A stretch of 64,000 nucleotides of DNA from Enterobacter dykesii (lineage in GTDB: Bacteria; Pseudomonadota; Gammaproteobacteria; Enterobacterales; Enterobacteriaceae): the NCBI RefSeq assembly GCF_008364625.2, contig NZ_CP126604.1:1364001-1428000 (forward strand), in the 5' to 3' direction. The position numbers were made by a program, and so were the translations under genes. The stretch's first letter is position 1. The number at the start of each line of letters is the position of its first letter. Positions 7,197-16,418 of the stretch are shown here, one piece after another. Under the pieces are notes generated by a model. The model was given only the letters and a program-made list of their open reading frames with translations. It was not told the DNA's origin and made no database searches.

Positions 7197-9629
7197 TTAC
7201 AGCGTATGCTCAGTACGGGCGATAATATCGTCCTGCGCATCCGGTGACAGGGCGGTAAAGAACGCCGAGTAGCCCGCCACGCGCACTACCAGGTCGCGGT
7301 ACTGGTCCGGGTGTTTCTTCGCTTCCAGCAGCGTTTCGCGCGAAACGATGTTGTACTGAATATGCCAGCCCTTATGCACCTCGAAGAAGGTGCGCAGCAG
7401 CACCATCAGCTTCTGGCGATCGCTGTCGTTTTCCAGCGTCGACGGATTCAGCTTCTGGTTCAGCAGCACGCCGCCGAGAATCGCCTCGGTAGGCAGTTTA
7501 CCCACGGAACCGATGACTGCCGTTGGACCAAGGTGGTCGGTACCGGAAGCCGGGCTGGCTCCTTCCGCCAGCGGGGTATGCGCCTTACGACCGTCAGGGG
7601 TGGCCATCGTTGCCGCGCCAAACGGCACGTTTGCGGAGATGGACGACGTGCCCGCGTAGTAGTTACCGCCAGTCGGGCCGCGGCCGTAGCGCGGGTTGTG
7701 GTACTGCTTCAGCTCTTCAATGTAAGTCTGATAGGCGCGCGTCAGCAGCATGTCCACGCTGTCGTCGTCGTTTCCGTACTTCGGCGCGTCGTTGATCAGG
7801 CGCTGACGCAGCTGCTCGTGAGTCAGCCCCTCGAAGTCATCCGCCAGCGCCGCCGCCAGCTGCTGTTGACCAATAGTGCCCTGTTCGAACACCAGCTTCT
7901 TCACCGCCGCCAGGCTGTTGCCGAGGTTAGCGATGCCCACCTGCAGGCCGGAGACCCAGTCATACTTCGCGCCGCCCTGCTTGATGCTTTTCGCGCGTTC
8001 GATGCAGTCGTCCACCAGCGCCGAGCAGAGAATATCGTGGACGTTCTCTTCCAGCATGGTGTCCACCACGTACTCAATCTCGATGGATTTGCGGGTATAG
8101 TAGCGAATCTGGCTGTCCCACGCCGCCATCACCTCGTCGAAATTGTCGAAGTTACCGGCAGAAAGCGCTTTCTCCTGCGGCAGGAACACCCTGCCGCTGG
8201 TGGCGTCGCGCCCGCCTTCCAGCGCGGCGAGCATCACGCGGGCAAAGTTGATAAAGCTCATGCCGGTGCAGCGATAGCCCCACTTGCCGCCCACCGCGGT
8301 TTCGATGCAGCCAATGGCCGCGTAGTCGTAGGCGTCGTCACGTTCAACGCCGAGCTTGATGAATTCCGGAATGACGATTTCATCGTTGTTGAACGCGGGC
8401 ATCCCGAAGCCGCAGCGGATCACCTGCACGCAGGAGTCGAGGAAGTCGTTGCTCATGCCCGCGTGATAGCGCACGCTCAGGTTCGGCTGGGTGGAGCGCA
8501 GACGGCCGCAGGATTCCAGAATCGCGTAGGAGAGCGGGTTCACCGCGTCCATCGGCTCACCGTTGACCAGCTTCTGGCCGCCGATGGTAACGTTCTGGTA
8601 CAGCGGGCTGCCGGCAGAGGCTTTCGAGTGCGAGCCGGAGCGGATCTTGTTCACTTCCAGCAGCTTCAACCAGCAGCAGTGCAGCAGCTCAATGGCGTGT
8701 TCGCGGTCGAGGCTCTGGTTCAGCTCCACGTCGCGGCGGTAGTACGGATAAAGATACTGGTCCATACGCGCGAAGGAGACGGAGTGGCCGTTGGACTCAA
8801 TCTGCAGGATCAGCTGAATGAAGTAGCACAGCTGCAGCGCCTGCCAGAAGGTTTTTGGCGGCTCGTGGGCAATCACGTCGCAGTTTTCCGCCATCGCCAG
8901 CAGCTCGTCGCGGCGGCTTGCGCGGGTTTCGGTGGAGGCCATTTCACGCGCCAGGTCGGCAAAGCGTTTGATGTGCAGGCTCACCGCTTCCAGCACGATA
9001 TCAATTGCCTTCAGGAACTGATCGCCGTGCAGGTCTTCCAGCACCGTCAGGTTGATGCGCGAGCGGCGCTCGGCCACTTTGGCGCGCAGGCCGTCGAGAC
9101 CTTTCTCCAGCACCAGCGGGAAGTTCACCGCCAGGTGCGCGTCGCCGGAAGTCATGTTGCCTTCGGCTTTGATAATGCCGGTTTCCAGCAGGCCTTTCTG
9201 CTCGTCGGTGAACATGCCGTAGCAGCGATCCTGCACCGTTTGGCCGCGCCACCACGGGCAGATGTCGTGCAGCACGCGCTTGTTCTCTTCGCTCACCGCA
9301 AAGCCCGCGCCCGGGCGGTCCGCCAGATCGTCGATCTCTTTCTCAATCCAGGAGACGGTGTATTCCGGGAAAATCGGCGCGGCGCGCACTTCACTGGCCT
9401 GGTTACCGATAATCAGCTCGTCGTGTTTGATCCAGATGGTACGCTCGGCCAGGTGATGCGCCAGCGCCAGCGCGCGACGTACCGGGATCGGCTTGTCCAT
9501 GTGCTGCTGGTACATTTCGGTGTAATGCTGCGCGCGCTCGGTACAGACCGGCGGCTTAACGATATGCACCAGCGCCGTTTTGTGCGCCTTGATGCGCTCG
9601 CTGAGGGTGTTGAGATTCAGGGTCGTCAT
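7197..9629 (-). CDS. ybiW: YbiW, glycyl-radical enzyme (PFL-like / PflF)
   Basis: 810 residues, the same length as E. coli YbiW, an oxygen-sensitive cytoplasmic glycyl-radical enzyme annotated as a formate acetyltransferase/pyruvate formate-lyase homologue. The radical glycine is Gly786 in VRVAGYSAFF near the C-terminus, and the active-site cysteine is Cys441 in IGCIETAVGG. Its activase gene ybiY ends 4 bp upstream, and GAGG before the ybiW start lies inside the end of ybiY, indicating translational coupling. Real substrate uncertain: the single cysteine in a GCIE context resembles the diol/glycerol dehydratase-like branch rather than true PFL, which has a Cys-Cys pair. Expected to act only without oxygen, in line with the FNR-like box before ybiY. 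Confidence 0.95.
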   Translation of the reverse strand: MTTLNLNTLSERIKAHKTALVHIVKPPVCTERAQHYTEMYQQHMDKPIPVRRALALAHHLAERTIWIKHDELIIGNQASEVRAAPIFPEYTVSWIEKEIDDLADRPGAGFAVSEENKRVLHDICPWWRGQTVQDRCYGMFTDEQKGLLETGIIKAEGNMTSGDAHLAVNFPLVLEKGLDGLRAKVAERRSRINLTVLEDLHGDQFLKAIDIVLEAVSLHIKRFADLAREMASTETRASRRDELLAMAENCDVIAHEPPKTFWQALQLCYFIQLILQIESNGHSVSFARMDQYLYPYYRRDVELNQSLDREHAIELLHCCWLKLLEVNKIRSGSHSKASAGSPLYQNVTIGGQKLVNGEPMDAVNPLSYAILESCGRLRSTQPNLSVRYHAGMSNDFLDSCVQVIRCGFGMPAFNNDEIVIPEFIKLGVERDDAYDYAAIGCIETAVGGKWGYRCTGMSFINFARVMLAALEGGRDATSGRVFLPQEKALSAGNFDNFDEVMAAWDSQIRYYTRKSIEIEYVVDTMLEENVHDILCSALVDDCIERAKSIKQGGAKYDWVSGLQVGIANLGNSLAAVKKLVFEQGTIGQQQLAAALADDFEGLTHEQLRQRLINDAPKYGNDDDSVDMLLTRAYQTYIEELKQYHNPRYGRGPTGGNYYAGTSSISANVPFGAATMATPDGRKAHTPLAEGASPASGTDHLGPTAVIGSVGKLPTEAILGGVLLNQKLNPSTLENDSDRQKLMVLLRTFFEVHKGWHIQYNIVSRETLLEAKKHPDQYRDLVVRVAGYSAFFTALSPDAQDDIIARTEHTL

Positions 9630-9633
9630 AGGT

Positions 9634-10533
9634 TTATCCTCGTAAGGTCGCGGTTAACCCTTTCTGGCAAGCGTACTGCTGCGCGAAGTCCAGCAGGGCA
9701 GGGTTATCCAGCGGTTTGTCAGGGGCAGAGTAGGGTTGGCCGAGCAGGGTGTATTTGTTCATGCCCAGCGTGTGATACGGCAGAAAATGAATATCGTCGA
9801 CGCCGAGTTCGTCGGCGGCGAAGTTAGTAATGGCGGTGATGGACGCTTCGTCAGCGTTAAAGCCCTGGATCAGCGGCACGCGGATGGTGATTTTTTTCCC
9901 GGCGGCAGCAAGGCGCTTCAGGTTATCCAGGATTCGCTTAGCCGAGCCGTCCGTCCACTGTTTGAACACCTCACCGTCGACGTGCTTCAGGTCGGCGAGG
10001 AACAGATCGACGTACGGTAATGACGGCTCGATGTAGTGCCACGGCACGTGAAGGCAGGTTTCCACGGCGGTGTGGATCCCCTGTTCATGGCTGGCTTTAA
10101 ACAGGGCGTGCGCCAGCTCAGGGTTCATAAACGGCTCGCCGCCGGAGAGGGTGATCCCGCCGCCACTGCGATCGTAGAAGGGTTTGTCGCGCAGTACGGT
10201 CGCCATGATCTCCTCGACCTGCTGTTCTTCACCGCAGACGGTCAGCGCCTGCGTAGGGCAGCAGTCGGTGAGGGCGTTGAGCGCTGCTTCATCAAGCTTC
10301 TCACGGTGGATAACCAGACCGTTCAGCGCGCGTTCGATGCAGCCCGGTGCCGCCTGCTGGCACAGGTCACAGCCGTCCAGGCACAGGCGTGCATCAAACA
10401 GCACGTCCCGGCTGCGGGAGCGGCTTTCCGGGTTCTGGCACCAGCGACAGCCCAGCGAGCAGCCTTTCAGGAACACCACGGTTCGAATACCGGGGCCGTC
10501 GTGGGTAGAGTAACGCTGAATATTGAAGATCAT
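9634..10533 (-). CDS. ybiY: YbiY, radical SAM glycyl-radical-enzyme activase
   Basis: 299-residue radical S-adenosylmethionine enzyme that installs the glycyl radical on its partner, here YbiW. The cluster-binding motif is CSLGCRWC near residue 25. Additional cysteines in CLDGCDLC and [11 protein letters not shown] indicate the extra ferredoxin-like iron-sulfur insert typical of activases other than PflA. The start at 10533 (MIFNIQRYS) has AGAGG 7 bp upstream; the ATG at 10548 does not. It heads a ybiY-ybiW operon, divergent from fsaA. The promoter region carries an FNR-like box and one perfect copy of the shared palindrome. Confidence 0.94.
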   Translation of the reverse strand: MIFNIQRYSTHDGPGIRTVVFLKGCSLGCRWCQNPESRSRSRDVLFDARLCLDGCDLCQQAAPGCIERALNGLVIHREKLDEAALNALTDCCPTQALTVCGEEQQVEEIMATVLRDKPFYDRSGGGITLSGGEPFMNPELAHALFKASHEQGIHTAVETCLHVPWHYIEPSLPYVDLFLADLKHVDGEVFKQWTDGSAKRILDNLKRLAAAGKKITIRVPLIQGFNADEASITAITNFAADELGVDDIHFLPYHTLGMNKYTLLGQPYSAPDKPLDNPALLDFAQQYACQKGLTATLRG

Positions 10534-10569
10534 GATTTCGCCTCTCATATTGCATATGAAGATTAAATG

Positions 10570-10585
10570 ACTTTCGAATGAAAGT
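10570..10585. promoter_or_regulatory. Copy 3 of shared 16-bp palindrome (upstream of ybiY)
   Basis: ACTTTC-GAAT-GAAAGT, a perfect 6-bp inverted repeat. It lies between the FNR-like box and a likely -10 hexamer (TTTAAT, minus strand, 10562-10567), so a protein bound here would mask the core promoter. It could also influence fsaA, which starts 77 bp away on the other side. Confidence 0.6.
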
Positions 10586-10589
10586 TATC

Positions 10590-10603
10590 TTGATGCAGGT
10601 CAA
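10590..10603 (-). promoter_or_regulatory. FNR-like binding site upstream of ybiY
   Basis: TTGAT-GCAG-GTCAA matches the FNR consensus TTGAT-N4-ATCAA at 9 of 10 positions. Its centre is about 41.5 bp upstream of a transcription start near 10555 inferred from the TTTAAT hexamer, the usual class II activation geometry. Anaerobic activation suits a glycyl-radical enzyme operon. Confidence 0.55.
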
Positions 10604-10661
10604 CTACTGAGCAGGTTTTGTCGTGATAGGGTAAGTGCAGGCTAAATTTGAGGATGACATC

Positions 10662-11333
10662 ATGGAACTTTATCTCGACACATCTGACGTTGCGGCAGTC
10701 AAAAAGCTGGCGCGTATCTTCCCGCTGGCGGGCGTGACCACCAACCCAAGCATTGTGGCGGCAGGTAAAACGCCGCTGGACGAGCTGCTGCCAGAACTGC
10801 ATGACGCGCTGGGCGGCAAAGGCCGTCTCTTCGCGCAGGTGATGGCGACCACCGCCGAAGGGATGGTGGAGGACGCGCGTAAGCTGCGCGCCATCATCAA
10901 CGACCTGGTAGTAAAAGTGCCGGTGACCGCCGAAGGGCTGGCGGCGATCAAGATGCTGAAAGCGGAAGGGATCCCGACGCTCGGTACGGCGGTTTACGGT
11001 GCCGCACAGGGGATGCTCTCGGCGCTGGCAGGGGCTGAGTATGTGGCGCCTTACGTTAACCGCGTGGACGCGCAGGGCGGGGACGGGATCCAGACCGTGG
11101 TTGAACTGCAACAGCTGCTGGCGCTGCACGCCCCGCAGTCAAAGGTGCTGGCCGCGAGCTTTAAAACGCCGCGTCAGGCGCTGGACTGTCTGCTGGCAGG
11201 CTGCGAGTCCATCACGCTGCCGCTGGACGTGGCGCAGCAGTTTATCACCTCTCCGGCCGTGGATGCGGCGATTGTGAAGTTTGAGCAGGACTGGCAGGGG
11301 GCGTTTGGACGGACGTCTATCTGTCGGGGGTAA
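10662..11333 (+). CDS. fsaA: FsaA, fructose-6-phosphate aldolase
   Basis: 223-residue class I aldolase of the transaldolase family that cleaves fructose 6-phosphate to dihydroxyacetone and glyceraldehyde 3-phosphate. The Schiff-base lysine is Lys85 in VVKVPVT, as in E. coli FsaA. The start at 10662 (MELYLDTSD) has AGGATGA upstream. It is divergent from ybiY. Standing beside a glycyl-radical enzyme and a sugar phosphatase, it may take part in dihydroxyacetone or rare-sugar metabolism, but the physiological role is unsettled even in E. coli. An intergenic repeat follows immediately. Confidence 0.96.
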   Translation: MELYLDTSDVAAVKKLARIFPLAGVTTNPSIVAAGKTPLDELLPELHDALGGKGRLFAQVMATTAEGMVEDARKLRAIINDLVVKVPVTAEGLAAIKMLKAEGIPTLGTAVYGAAQGMLSALAGAEYVAPYVNRVDAQGGDGIQTVVELQQLLALHAPQSKVLAASFKTPRQALDCLLAGCESITLPLDVAQQFITSPAVDAAIVKFEQDWQGAFGRTSICRG

Positions 11334-11343
11334 CCTACGATTT

Positions 11344-11386
11344 TCTCCCTCTCCCTGTGGGAGAGGGCTGGGGTGAGGGCATCAGG
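11344..11386. repeat. Intergenic palindromic repeat, copy 1 (fsaA/moeB)
   Basis: CCCTCTCCC-TGT-GGGAGAGGG hairpin followed by CTGGGGTGAGGGCATCAG. The same element recurs at 25097-25141 and 28762-28806. It sits between the convergent 3' ends of fsaA and moeB, where it probably acts as a terminator or mRNA 3' stabiliser. Confidence 0.85.
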
Positions 11387-11398
11387 CAGCGACAGGGT

Positions 11399-12151
11399 TT
11401 AACCTCCGCACACCTCACACCCAGGATTACGCACCAGCTTCATCTCGCGGAACTGGCAGGTCATCGCGTCATACATCACGATTTTCCCCGCCGCAGGCGT
11501 GCCGTAGCGCGCCAGCACTTTGATTGCTTCCATCGCCTGCAGTGAGCCAATCACGCCGACCAAGGGTGCCATCACGCCCGCCTCAACGCAGGTCAGCGTG
11601 TTTTCGCCGAACAGCCGGCTCAGGCAGCGGTAGCAGGGTTCACCTTCCGCATACGTGAAGACGCTGATTTGCCCCTCCATGCGGATCGCCGCGCCGGAGA
11701 CCAGCGGGGTTTTGTGAGCAAAACAGCCCGCGTTGAGCTGGTTACGGACCGTGACGTTATCGGTGCAGTCCAGCACCAGGTCGTGCTGCGCAATCTGCGC
11801 GGACAGCGCCTCGTCATCCAGCATCGCGTCAATCAGGGTGAACTGAACGTTGGGGTTGATGCGCGCCAGCGCCGTGCGGGCAGAGTCCACTTTCGGCTGG
11901 CCAACCGTCGCATCGCTGTGCAGCGTCTGACGCTGGAGGTTAGACACCGACACGGTATCGAAATCCAGCAGCGTCATCCTGCCCACGCCCGCCGCGGCAA
12001 GATACTGCGCGGCGGCGCAGCCCAGGCCGCCGAGCCCGACAACCAGCACGCTTGCTGCCTTAAGGGCTTCCTGGCCCTCGAAGTCAAACCCGCGCAGCAC
12101 AATCTGGCGGTTGTAGCGCATCATCTCTTGGTCGCTCAGCTCCACCGTCAT
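11399..12151 (-). CDS. moeB: MoeB, molybdopterin-synthase adenylyltransferase
   Basis: 250-residue ThiF/E1-like enzyme that adenylates the C-terminal glycine of MoaD during molybdopterin synthesis. The nucleotide-binding loop is VVGLGGLGCAAAQYL near residue 40, and zinc is held by CYRC and the C-terminal CEVC. The start at 12151 (MTVELSDQEMMRYNRQ) matches E. coli MoeB; an upstream ATG-frame extension overlaps moeA and is not needed. It begins one base after the moeA stop codon with GGAGG overlapping that stop, so the two genes are translationally coupled as moeA-moeB. Confidence 0.96.
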   Translation of the reverse strand: MTVELSDQEMMRYNRQIVLRGFDFEGQEALKAASVLVVGLGGLGCAAAQYLAAAGVGRMTLLDFDTVSVSNLQRQTLHSDATVGQPKVDSARTALARINPNVQFTLIDAMLDDEALSAQIAQHDLVLDCTDNVTVRNQLNAGCFAHKTPLVSGAAIRMEGQISVFTYAEGEPCYRCLSRLFGENTLTCVEAGVMAPLVGVIGSLQAMEAIKVLARYGTPAAGKIVMYDAMTCQFREMKLVRNPGCEVCGG

Positions 12152-12152
12152 G

Positions 12153-13385
12153 TCAGCCTCCGAACAGGTGGTTAAAACGCTCGATCTCAACCCACTCGCC
12201 TGCTTCCACGTTGCCGCGCTCGCGCTCCAGCACGATAAAGCAGTTGCCCTGGCTGAAGGAGCTGAAAATGTGTGAGCCCTGGTGCCCGGTGGTGCTCACT
12301 TCCAGCTCGCCGTCCGCGTTGCGCGCCAGAATGCCGCGCTGGAAATCGAGACGACCCGGCGATTTTTTCAGGCGCGTGGCGGCGCGCACGCGCTGGCGTT
12401 CCGGCAGCGGGTTTGCTTTGTTGCCGGAAAGCTTCGCCAGCAGCGGGATCACCAGCTGGTAGAAGGTGAGTGCCGCCGAGACCGGGTTACCCGGCAGGCC
12501 GCAGAACCAGCCGTGCTGGAGCTTGCCAAACGCGAACGGTTTGCCCGGCTTGATGGCCAGCTTCCAGAAGGCGATTTCCCCCAGCTCTTCAAGGATGGTT
12601 TTGGTGTAATCCGCTTCGCCCACGGAGACGCCGCCGGAGCTGATAACCACGTCGGCTGCGTTATCCGCCTCGATAAACGCGGCGCGCAGTTTTTCCGGAT
12701 CGTCAGGAATAATGCCGAGGTTAATCACCTCGCAGCCCAGCTGCTCCAGCATCAGGTGTACCGCCAGGCGGTTGGTATCGTAAATCTGGCCGTCCTGCAG
12801 CGGCTGGCCCGGAAGCTGCAGCTCGTCGCCGGTGGAGAAAACGGCGACGCGCACTTTACGAATAACGTCGATTTCAGCCACGCCGAGCGACGCCAGCACC
12901 GGCAGCTCACCTGCCGTCAGCTTCTGCCCGGCAGAAAAGACCGTCGCGCCAAGGGTGATATCTTCGCCCGTGCGGCGGATGTTCTGACCCGCTTTAACGT
13001 TCGCGGTAAAACGCACGCCGTCGTCGGTCTGTTCGGTCTCTTCCTGCATTACCACGGCATCGCAGCCGGCCGGAACCGGCGCGCCGGTCATGATGCGCAC
13101 GCAGGTGCCCGCAGGCCATTCACCGCTAAACGGCTGACCCGCAAAGGCTTTACCCGCCACCGGCAGGGCGTTACCCGTCTGGAGATCCGCCAGGCGAACC
13201 GCGTAACCGTCCATCGCGGAATTATCAAACCCCGGCACGTTAAGCGGAGAGACGATATCGCGCGCGGCAATACGGCCAAAACAGCGCACGAGGGGCAGCG
13301 TCTCAACGTCATGCAGCGGGGAAACTCGGTTAAGCATCTGCGTGAGTGCCGTCTCAAGCGGCATCAGTCCGGCGGTAAAATCCAT
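12153..13385 (-). CDS. moeA: MoeA, molybdopterin molybdenumtransferase
   Basis: 410-residue enzyme that inserts molybdate into adenylated molybdopterin to complete the cofactor. Visible family motifs are [13 protein letters not shown] near residue 55, GEDI in the MogA-like region, [18 protein letters not shown] and GLPGNPVSA. The start at 13385 ([14 protein letters not shown]) has GCAGGAG upstream and matches E. coli MoeA. First gene of moeAB; its promoter lies in the 190-bp gap shared with the divergent iaaA. Confidence 0.96.
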   Translation of the reverse strand: MDFTAGLMPLETALTQMLNRVSPLHDVETLPLVRCFGRIAARDIVSPLNVPGFDNSAMDGYAVRLADLQTGNALPVAGKAFAGQPFSGEWPAGTCVRIMTGAPVPAGCDAVVMQEETEQTDDGVRFTANVKAGQNIRRTGEDITLGATVFSAGQKLTAGELPVLASLGVAEIDVIRKVRVAVFSTGDELQLPGQPLQDGQIYDTNRLAVHLMLEQLGCEVINLGIIPDDPEKLRAAFIEADNAADVVISSGGVSVGEADYTKTILEELGEIAFWKLAIKPGKPFAFGKLQHGWFCGLPGNPVSAALTFYQLVIPLLAKLSGNKANPLPERQRVRAATRLKKSPGRLDFQRGILARNADGELEVSTTGHQGSHIFSSFSQGNCFIVLERERGNVEAGEWVEIERFNHLFGG

Positions 13386-13573
13386 GGTGGGCTCCTGCGG
13401 AGTAACAACGAAAGCGCTCATTATGGCAGAAAAGTGCGGCTAACTGTATGACCCGATGGGTGTACGCTTTACATCACAGTTACGTCTTTCTATATTCAAA
13501 AATCATCTGAAGTTTCATCGACGATAATGATATTTATAGAAAAAGCCGCAAATCAGGCTAACGGGTGATGCGA

Positions 13574-14512
13574 ATGGTTAATGCGGTAATCGCAATTCAT
13601 GGTGGCGCCGGGGCAATCACCCGAGCACAGCTCAGTCCCGAGCAGGAAAAGCGCTATATCGACGCGCTGTACGCCATTGTGGAAACGGGCCAGAGAATGC
13701 TGGAAGCGGGCGAAAGCGCGCTGGACGTGGTCACCGAGGCGGTGCGCCTGCTGGAAGAGTGTCCGTTATTTAATGCAGGGATCGGTTCGGTCTTTACCCG
13801 GGATGAAACGCACGAGCTGGATGCCTGCGTGATGGACGGCGTCACTCTGAAAGCGGGCGCCGTGGCGGGCGTGAGTCATCTGCGCAATCCGGTGCTGGCC
13901 GCGCGTCTGGTGATGGAGGCGAGTCCGCACGTGCTGCTGACGGGGGCCGGGGCAGAGGCGTTTGCCTTCGATCACGGGATGGAACCGGTATCGCCGGATC
14001 TTTTTTCCACCGAGGAGCGCTATCAGCAACTGCTGGAAGCCCGTTCGGCGGGCATGACGCAGCTTGACCACAGTGCGCCGCTGGATGAAACCACCAAAAT
14101 GGGCACGGTCGGCGCGGTGGCGCTGGATAAGGCCGGAAACCTCGCGGCGGCGACGTCAACGGGCGGGATGACCAACAAGCTGCCCGGACGCGTCGGCGAT
14201 AGCCCGCTGCCGGGCGCCGGCTGCTACGCCAATAACGCGACGGCGGCGGTGTCGTGTACCGGAACCGGGGAAGTGTTTATTCGCGCCCTCGCGGCCTACG
14301 ACATCACCGCGCTGATGGATTACGGCGGTTTAAGCCTCAGCGAAGCCTGCGAGCGCGTGGTGATGGAGAAACTGCCCGCCCTGGGCGGCGTCGGCGGGCT
14401 CATCGCGGTGGATCGTGAGGGCAACGTGGCTCTGCCGTTCAACAGCGAAGGCATGTATCGCGCCTGGGGTTATGCCGGTGATGAACCAAGCACGGGCATC
14501 TATCGTGAATAA
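13574..14512 (+). CDS. iaaA: IaaA, isoaspartyl peptidase / L-asparaginase (Ntn hydrolase)
   Basis: 312-residue N-terminal-nucleophile hydrolase that removes isoaspartyl residues from dipeptides and hydrolyses asparagine. The precursor self-cleaves before Thr178 in KMGTVGAVA, which becomes the catalytic residue of the beta subunit; [15 protein letters not shown] forms the substrate pocket. The start at 13574 ([14 protein letters not shown]) aligns with E. coli; an ATG at 13568 and a GTG at 13565 are alternatives. The gsiA start codon is 11 bp downstream, so iaaA heads the glutathione-importer operon and may process imported peptides. Confidence 0.95.
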   Translation: MVNAVIAIHGGAGAITRAQLSPEQEKRYIDALYAIVETGQRMLEAGESALDVVTEAVRLLEECPLFNAGIGSVFTRDETHELDACVMDGVTLKAGAVAGVSHLRNPVLAARLVMEASPHVLLTGAGAEAFAFDHGMEPVSPDLFSTEERYQQLLEARSAGMTQLDHSAPLDETTKMGTVGAVALDKAGNLAAATSTGGMTNKLPGRVGDSPLPGAGCYANNATAAVSCTGTGEVFIRALAAYDITALMDYGGLSLSEACERVVMEKLPALGGVGGLIAVDREGNVALPFNSEGMYRAWGYAGDEPSTGIYRE

Positions 14513-14523
14513 GGGGGCAGCGC

Positions 14524-16395
14524 GTGCCGCACAGTGAAAAACTGGACAACCGCGAAGTGCTGGCTGTCCATCAGCTCAATATTGCGTTTCAGGAAGAGCG
14601 GCAGTTCATCCCCGCAGTACAGAATTTATCGTTCACGCTCAGGCGCGGCGAGACGCTGGCGATTGTTGGCGAGTCCGGTTCCGGAAAATCGGTCACCGCG
14701 CTGGCACTGATGCGCCTGCTGGAGCAGACGGGCGGGCAAATCAGCAGCGAGAAAATGCTGCTGCGCCGCCGTAACCGTCAGGTCATTGATTTAAACGAGC
14801 TAAGCGGTTCGCAGATGCAGGGCGTGCGCGGGGCGGATATTGCGATGATCTTCCAGGAGCCGATGACCTCGCTGAACCCGGTTTTCCCGGTCGGGGAACA
14901 AATCGCCGAGTCTATCCGCCTGCATCAGGGGCTGAGCGGCGATGAAGCGCTCAAAGAGGCCCGACGGATGCTGGAGCTGGTGCGCATTCCGGAGGCGCAG
15001 GCCATTCTGGGTCGCTACCCGCATCAGCTTTCCGGCGGCATGCGCCAGCGGGTGATGATTGCCATGGCGCTCTCCTGCCGTCCGGCGGTGCTGATCGCCG
15101 ACGAACCGACGACGGCGCTGGACGTGACGATTCAGGCGCAGATCCTGCAGCTCATTAAAGTGCTGCAGCAGGAGATGGAGATGGGGGTGATTTTCATCAC
15201 CCACGATATGGGCGTGGTCGCTGATATCGCCGATCGGGTGCTGGTGATGCACAAGGGCAGCGCGGTGGAAACCGGCCCGGTTGAGCAGATTTTTCACGCG
15301 CCCGTGCATCCTTACACCAAAGCGCTGCTGGCGGCGGTTCCGCGTCTGGGGGCGATGAACGGCAGCGATTTGCCGCGCCGTTTCCCGCTGATTTCTCCTG
15401 AGGCGTCTGAGCTGCAGGAGGAGGAGCGCGAGCAGGACACCGTGGTGCCGGGTAAGCCCATTCTGGAAGTGCGCGATCTGGTCACCCGTTTTCCGCTGCG
15501 CAGCGGCGTATTAAACCGCGTGAAGCGCGAAGTGCACGCGGTGGAAAACGTCAGTTTCGATCTCTGGCCGGGCGAAACGCTGGCGCTGGTGGGGGAGTCC
15601 GGCTGCGGTAAATCCACCACCGGGCGCGCGTTGCTCCGTCTGGTGGAATCCCAGGAAGGCAGCATTACCTTTAACGGCGAGCGCATTGATACCCTTCCGG
15701 ACAGCAGGCTGCAGGCGGTGCGGCGGGATATTCAGTTTATTTTCCAGGATCCGTATGCCTCCCTCGATCCGCGCCATACGGTGGGGTATTCGATCATGGA
15801 GCCGCTGCGGGTGCATAACCTGCTCGACGGCGAAGCGGCCCAGCGTCGCGTGGCCTGGCTGCTGGAGCGCGTCGGCCTGAAGCCGGAGCACGCCTGGCGT
15901 TATCCTCACGAGTTTTCCGGCGGACAGCGGCAGCGTATCTGCATCGCCCGGGCGCTGGCGCTGAACCCGAAAGTGGTGATTGCCGATGAGTCCGTCTCGG
16001 CGCTGGATGTCTCTATCCGGGCGCAAATCATCAACCTGTTGCTGGATTTACAGCGGGATATGGGAATCGCCTTTCTGTTTATCTCGCACGATATGGCGGT
16101 GGTCGAGCGCATCAGCCATCGCGTGGCGGTGATGTTTATGGGGCAGATCGTGGAGATTGGGCCGCGAAGGGCGGTGTTTGAAAACCCGCAGCACCCGTAC
16201 ACCCGCAAGCTTATCGCGGCGGTCCCGGTTGCCGATCCCGCGCATCGTCACGGCCAGCGGGTGCTGCTGCAGGATGAAATACCGGGCAATATTCATAAAC
16301 GCGGCGAGGCCGTGGAGCGCGTGACGCTGCGCGAGGTCGGGCCGGGTCATTTCGTCGCTCCCCCGCGTCAGGACAACGCTTTTTCGCGGTTATAA
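14524..16395 (+). CDS. gsiA: GsiA, glutathione ABC importer, tandem ATPase subunit
   Basis: 623-residue fusion of two ABC ATPase domains, the same length as E. coli GsiA, that drives glutathione uptake through GsiCD. Domain 1 has [20 protein letters not shown] and [12 protein letters not shown]; domain 2 has [20 protein letters not shown] and [12 protein letters not shown]. Both keep the Walker A lysine and the catalytic glutamate, so both halves should be active. Each domain ends in an oligopeptide-transporter C-terminal motif with [12 protein letters not shown] or [12 protein letters not shown]. The start is a GTG at 14524 preceded by GGGGG. Second gene of iaaA-gsiABCD. Confidence 0.96.
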   Translation: MPHSEKLDNREVLAVHQLNIAFQEERQFIPAVQNLSFTLRRGETLAIVGESGSGKSVTALALMRLLEQTGGQISSEKMLLRRRNRQVIDLNELSGSQMQGVRGADIAMIFQEPMTSLNPVFPVGEQIAESIRLHQGLSGDEALKEARRMLELVRIPEAQAILGRYPHQLSGGMRQRVMIAMALSCRPAVLIADEPTTALDVTIQAQILQLIKVLQQEMEMGVIFITHDMGVVADIADRVLVMHKGSAVETGPVEQIFHAPVHPYTKALLAAVPRLGAMNGSDLPRRFPLISPEASELQEEEREQDTVVPGKPILEVRDLVTRFPLRSGVLNRVKREVHAVENVSFDLWPGETLALVGESGCGKSTTGRALLRLVESQEGSITFNGERIDTLPDSRLQAVRRDIQFIFQDPYASLDPRHTVGYSIMEPLRVHNLLDGEAAQRRVAWLLERVGLKPEHAWRYPHEFSGGQRQRICIARALALNPKVVIADESVSALDVSIRAQIINLLLDLQRDMGIAFLFISHDMAVVERISHRVAVMFMGQIVEIGPRRAVFENPQHPYTRKLIAAVPVADPAHRHGQRVLLQDEIPGNIHKRGEAVERVTLREVGPGHFVAPPRQDNAFSRL

Positions 16396-16418
16396 CTTAC
16401 AACAGGCAGGAGAACACA

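Noticed and set aside
7311..9827. 838-codon open frame on the + strand
   Set aside because: Exactly opposite ybiW and the end of ybiY, which are secure genes; it is an artefact of GC-rich codon use and has no family features.
12282..13451. 389-codon open frame on the + strand
   Set aside because: Mirror of moeA, arginine/glutamine-rich shadow translation.
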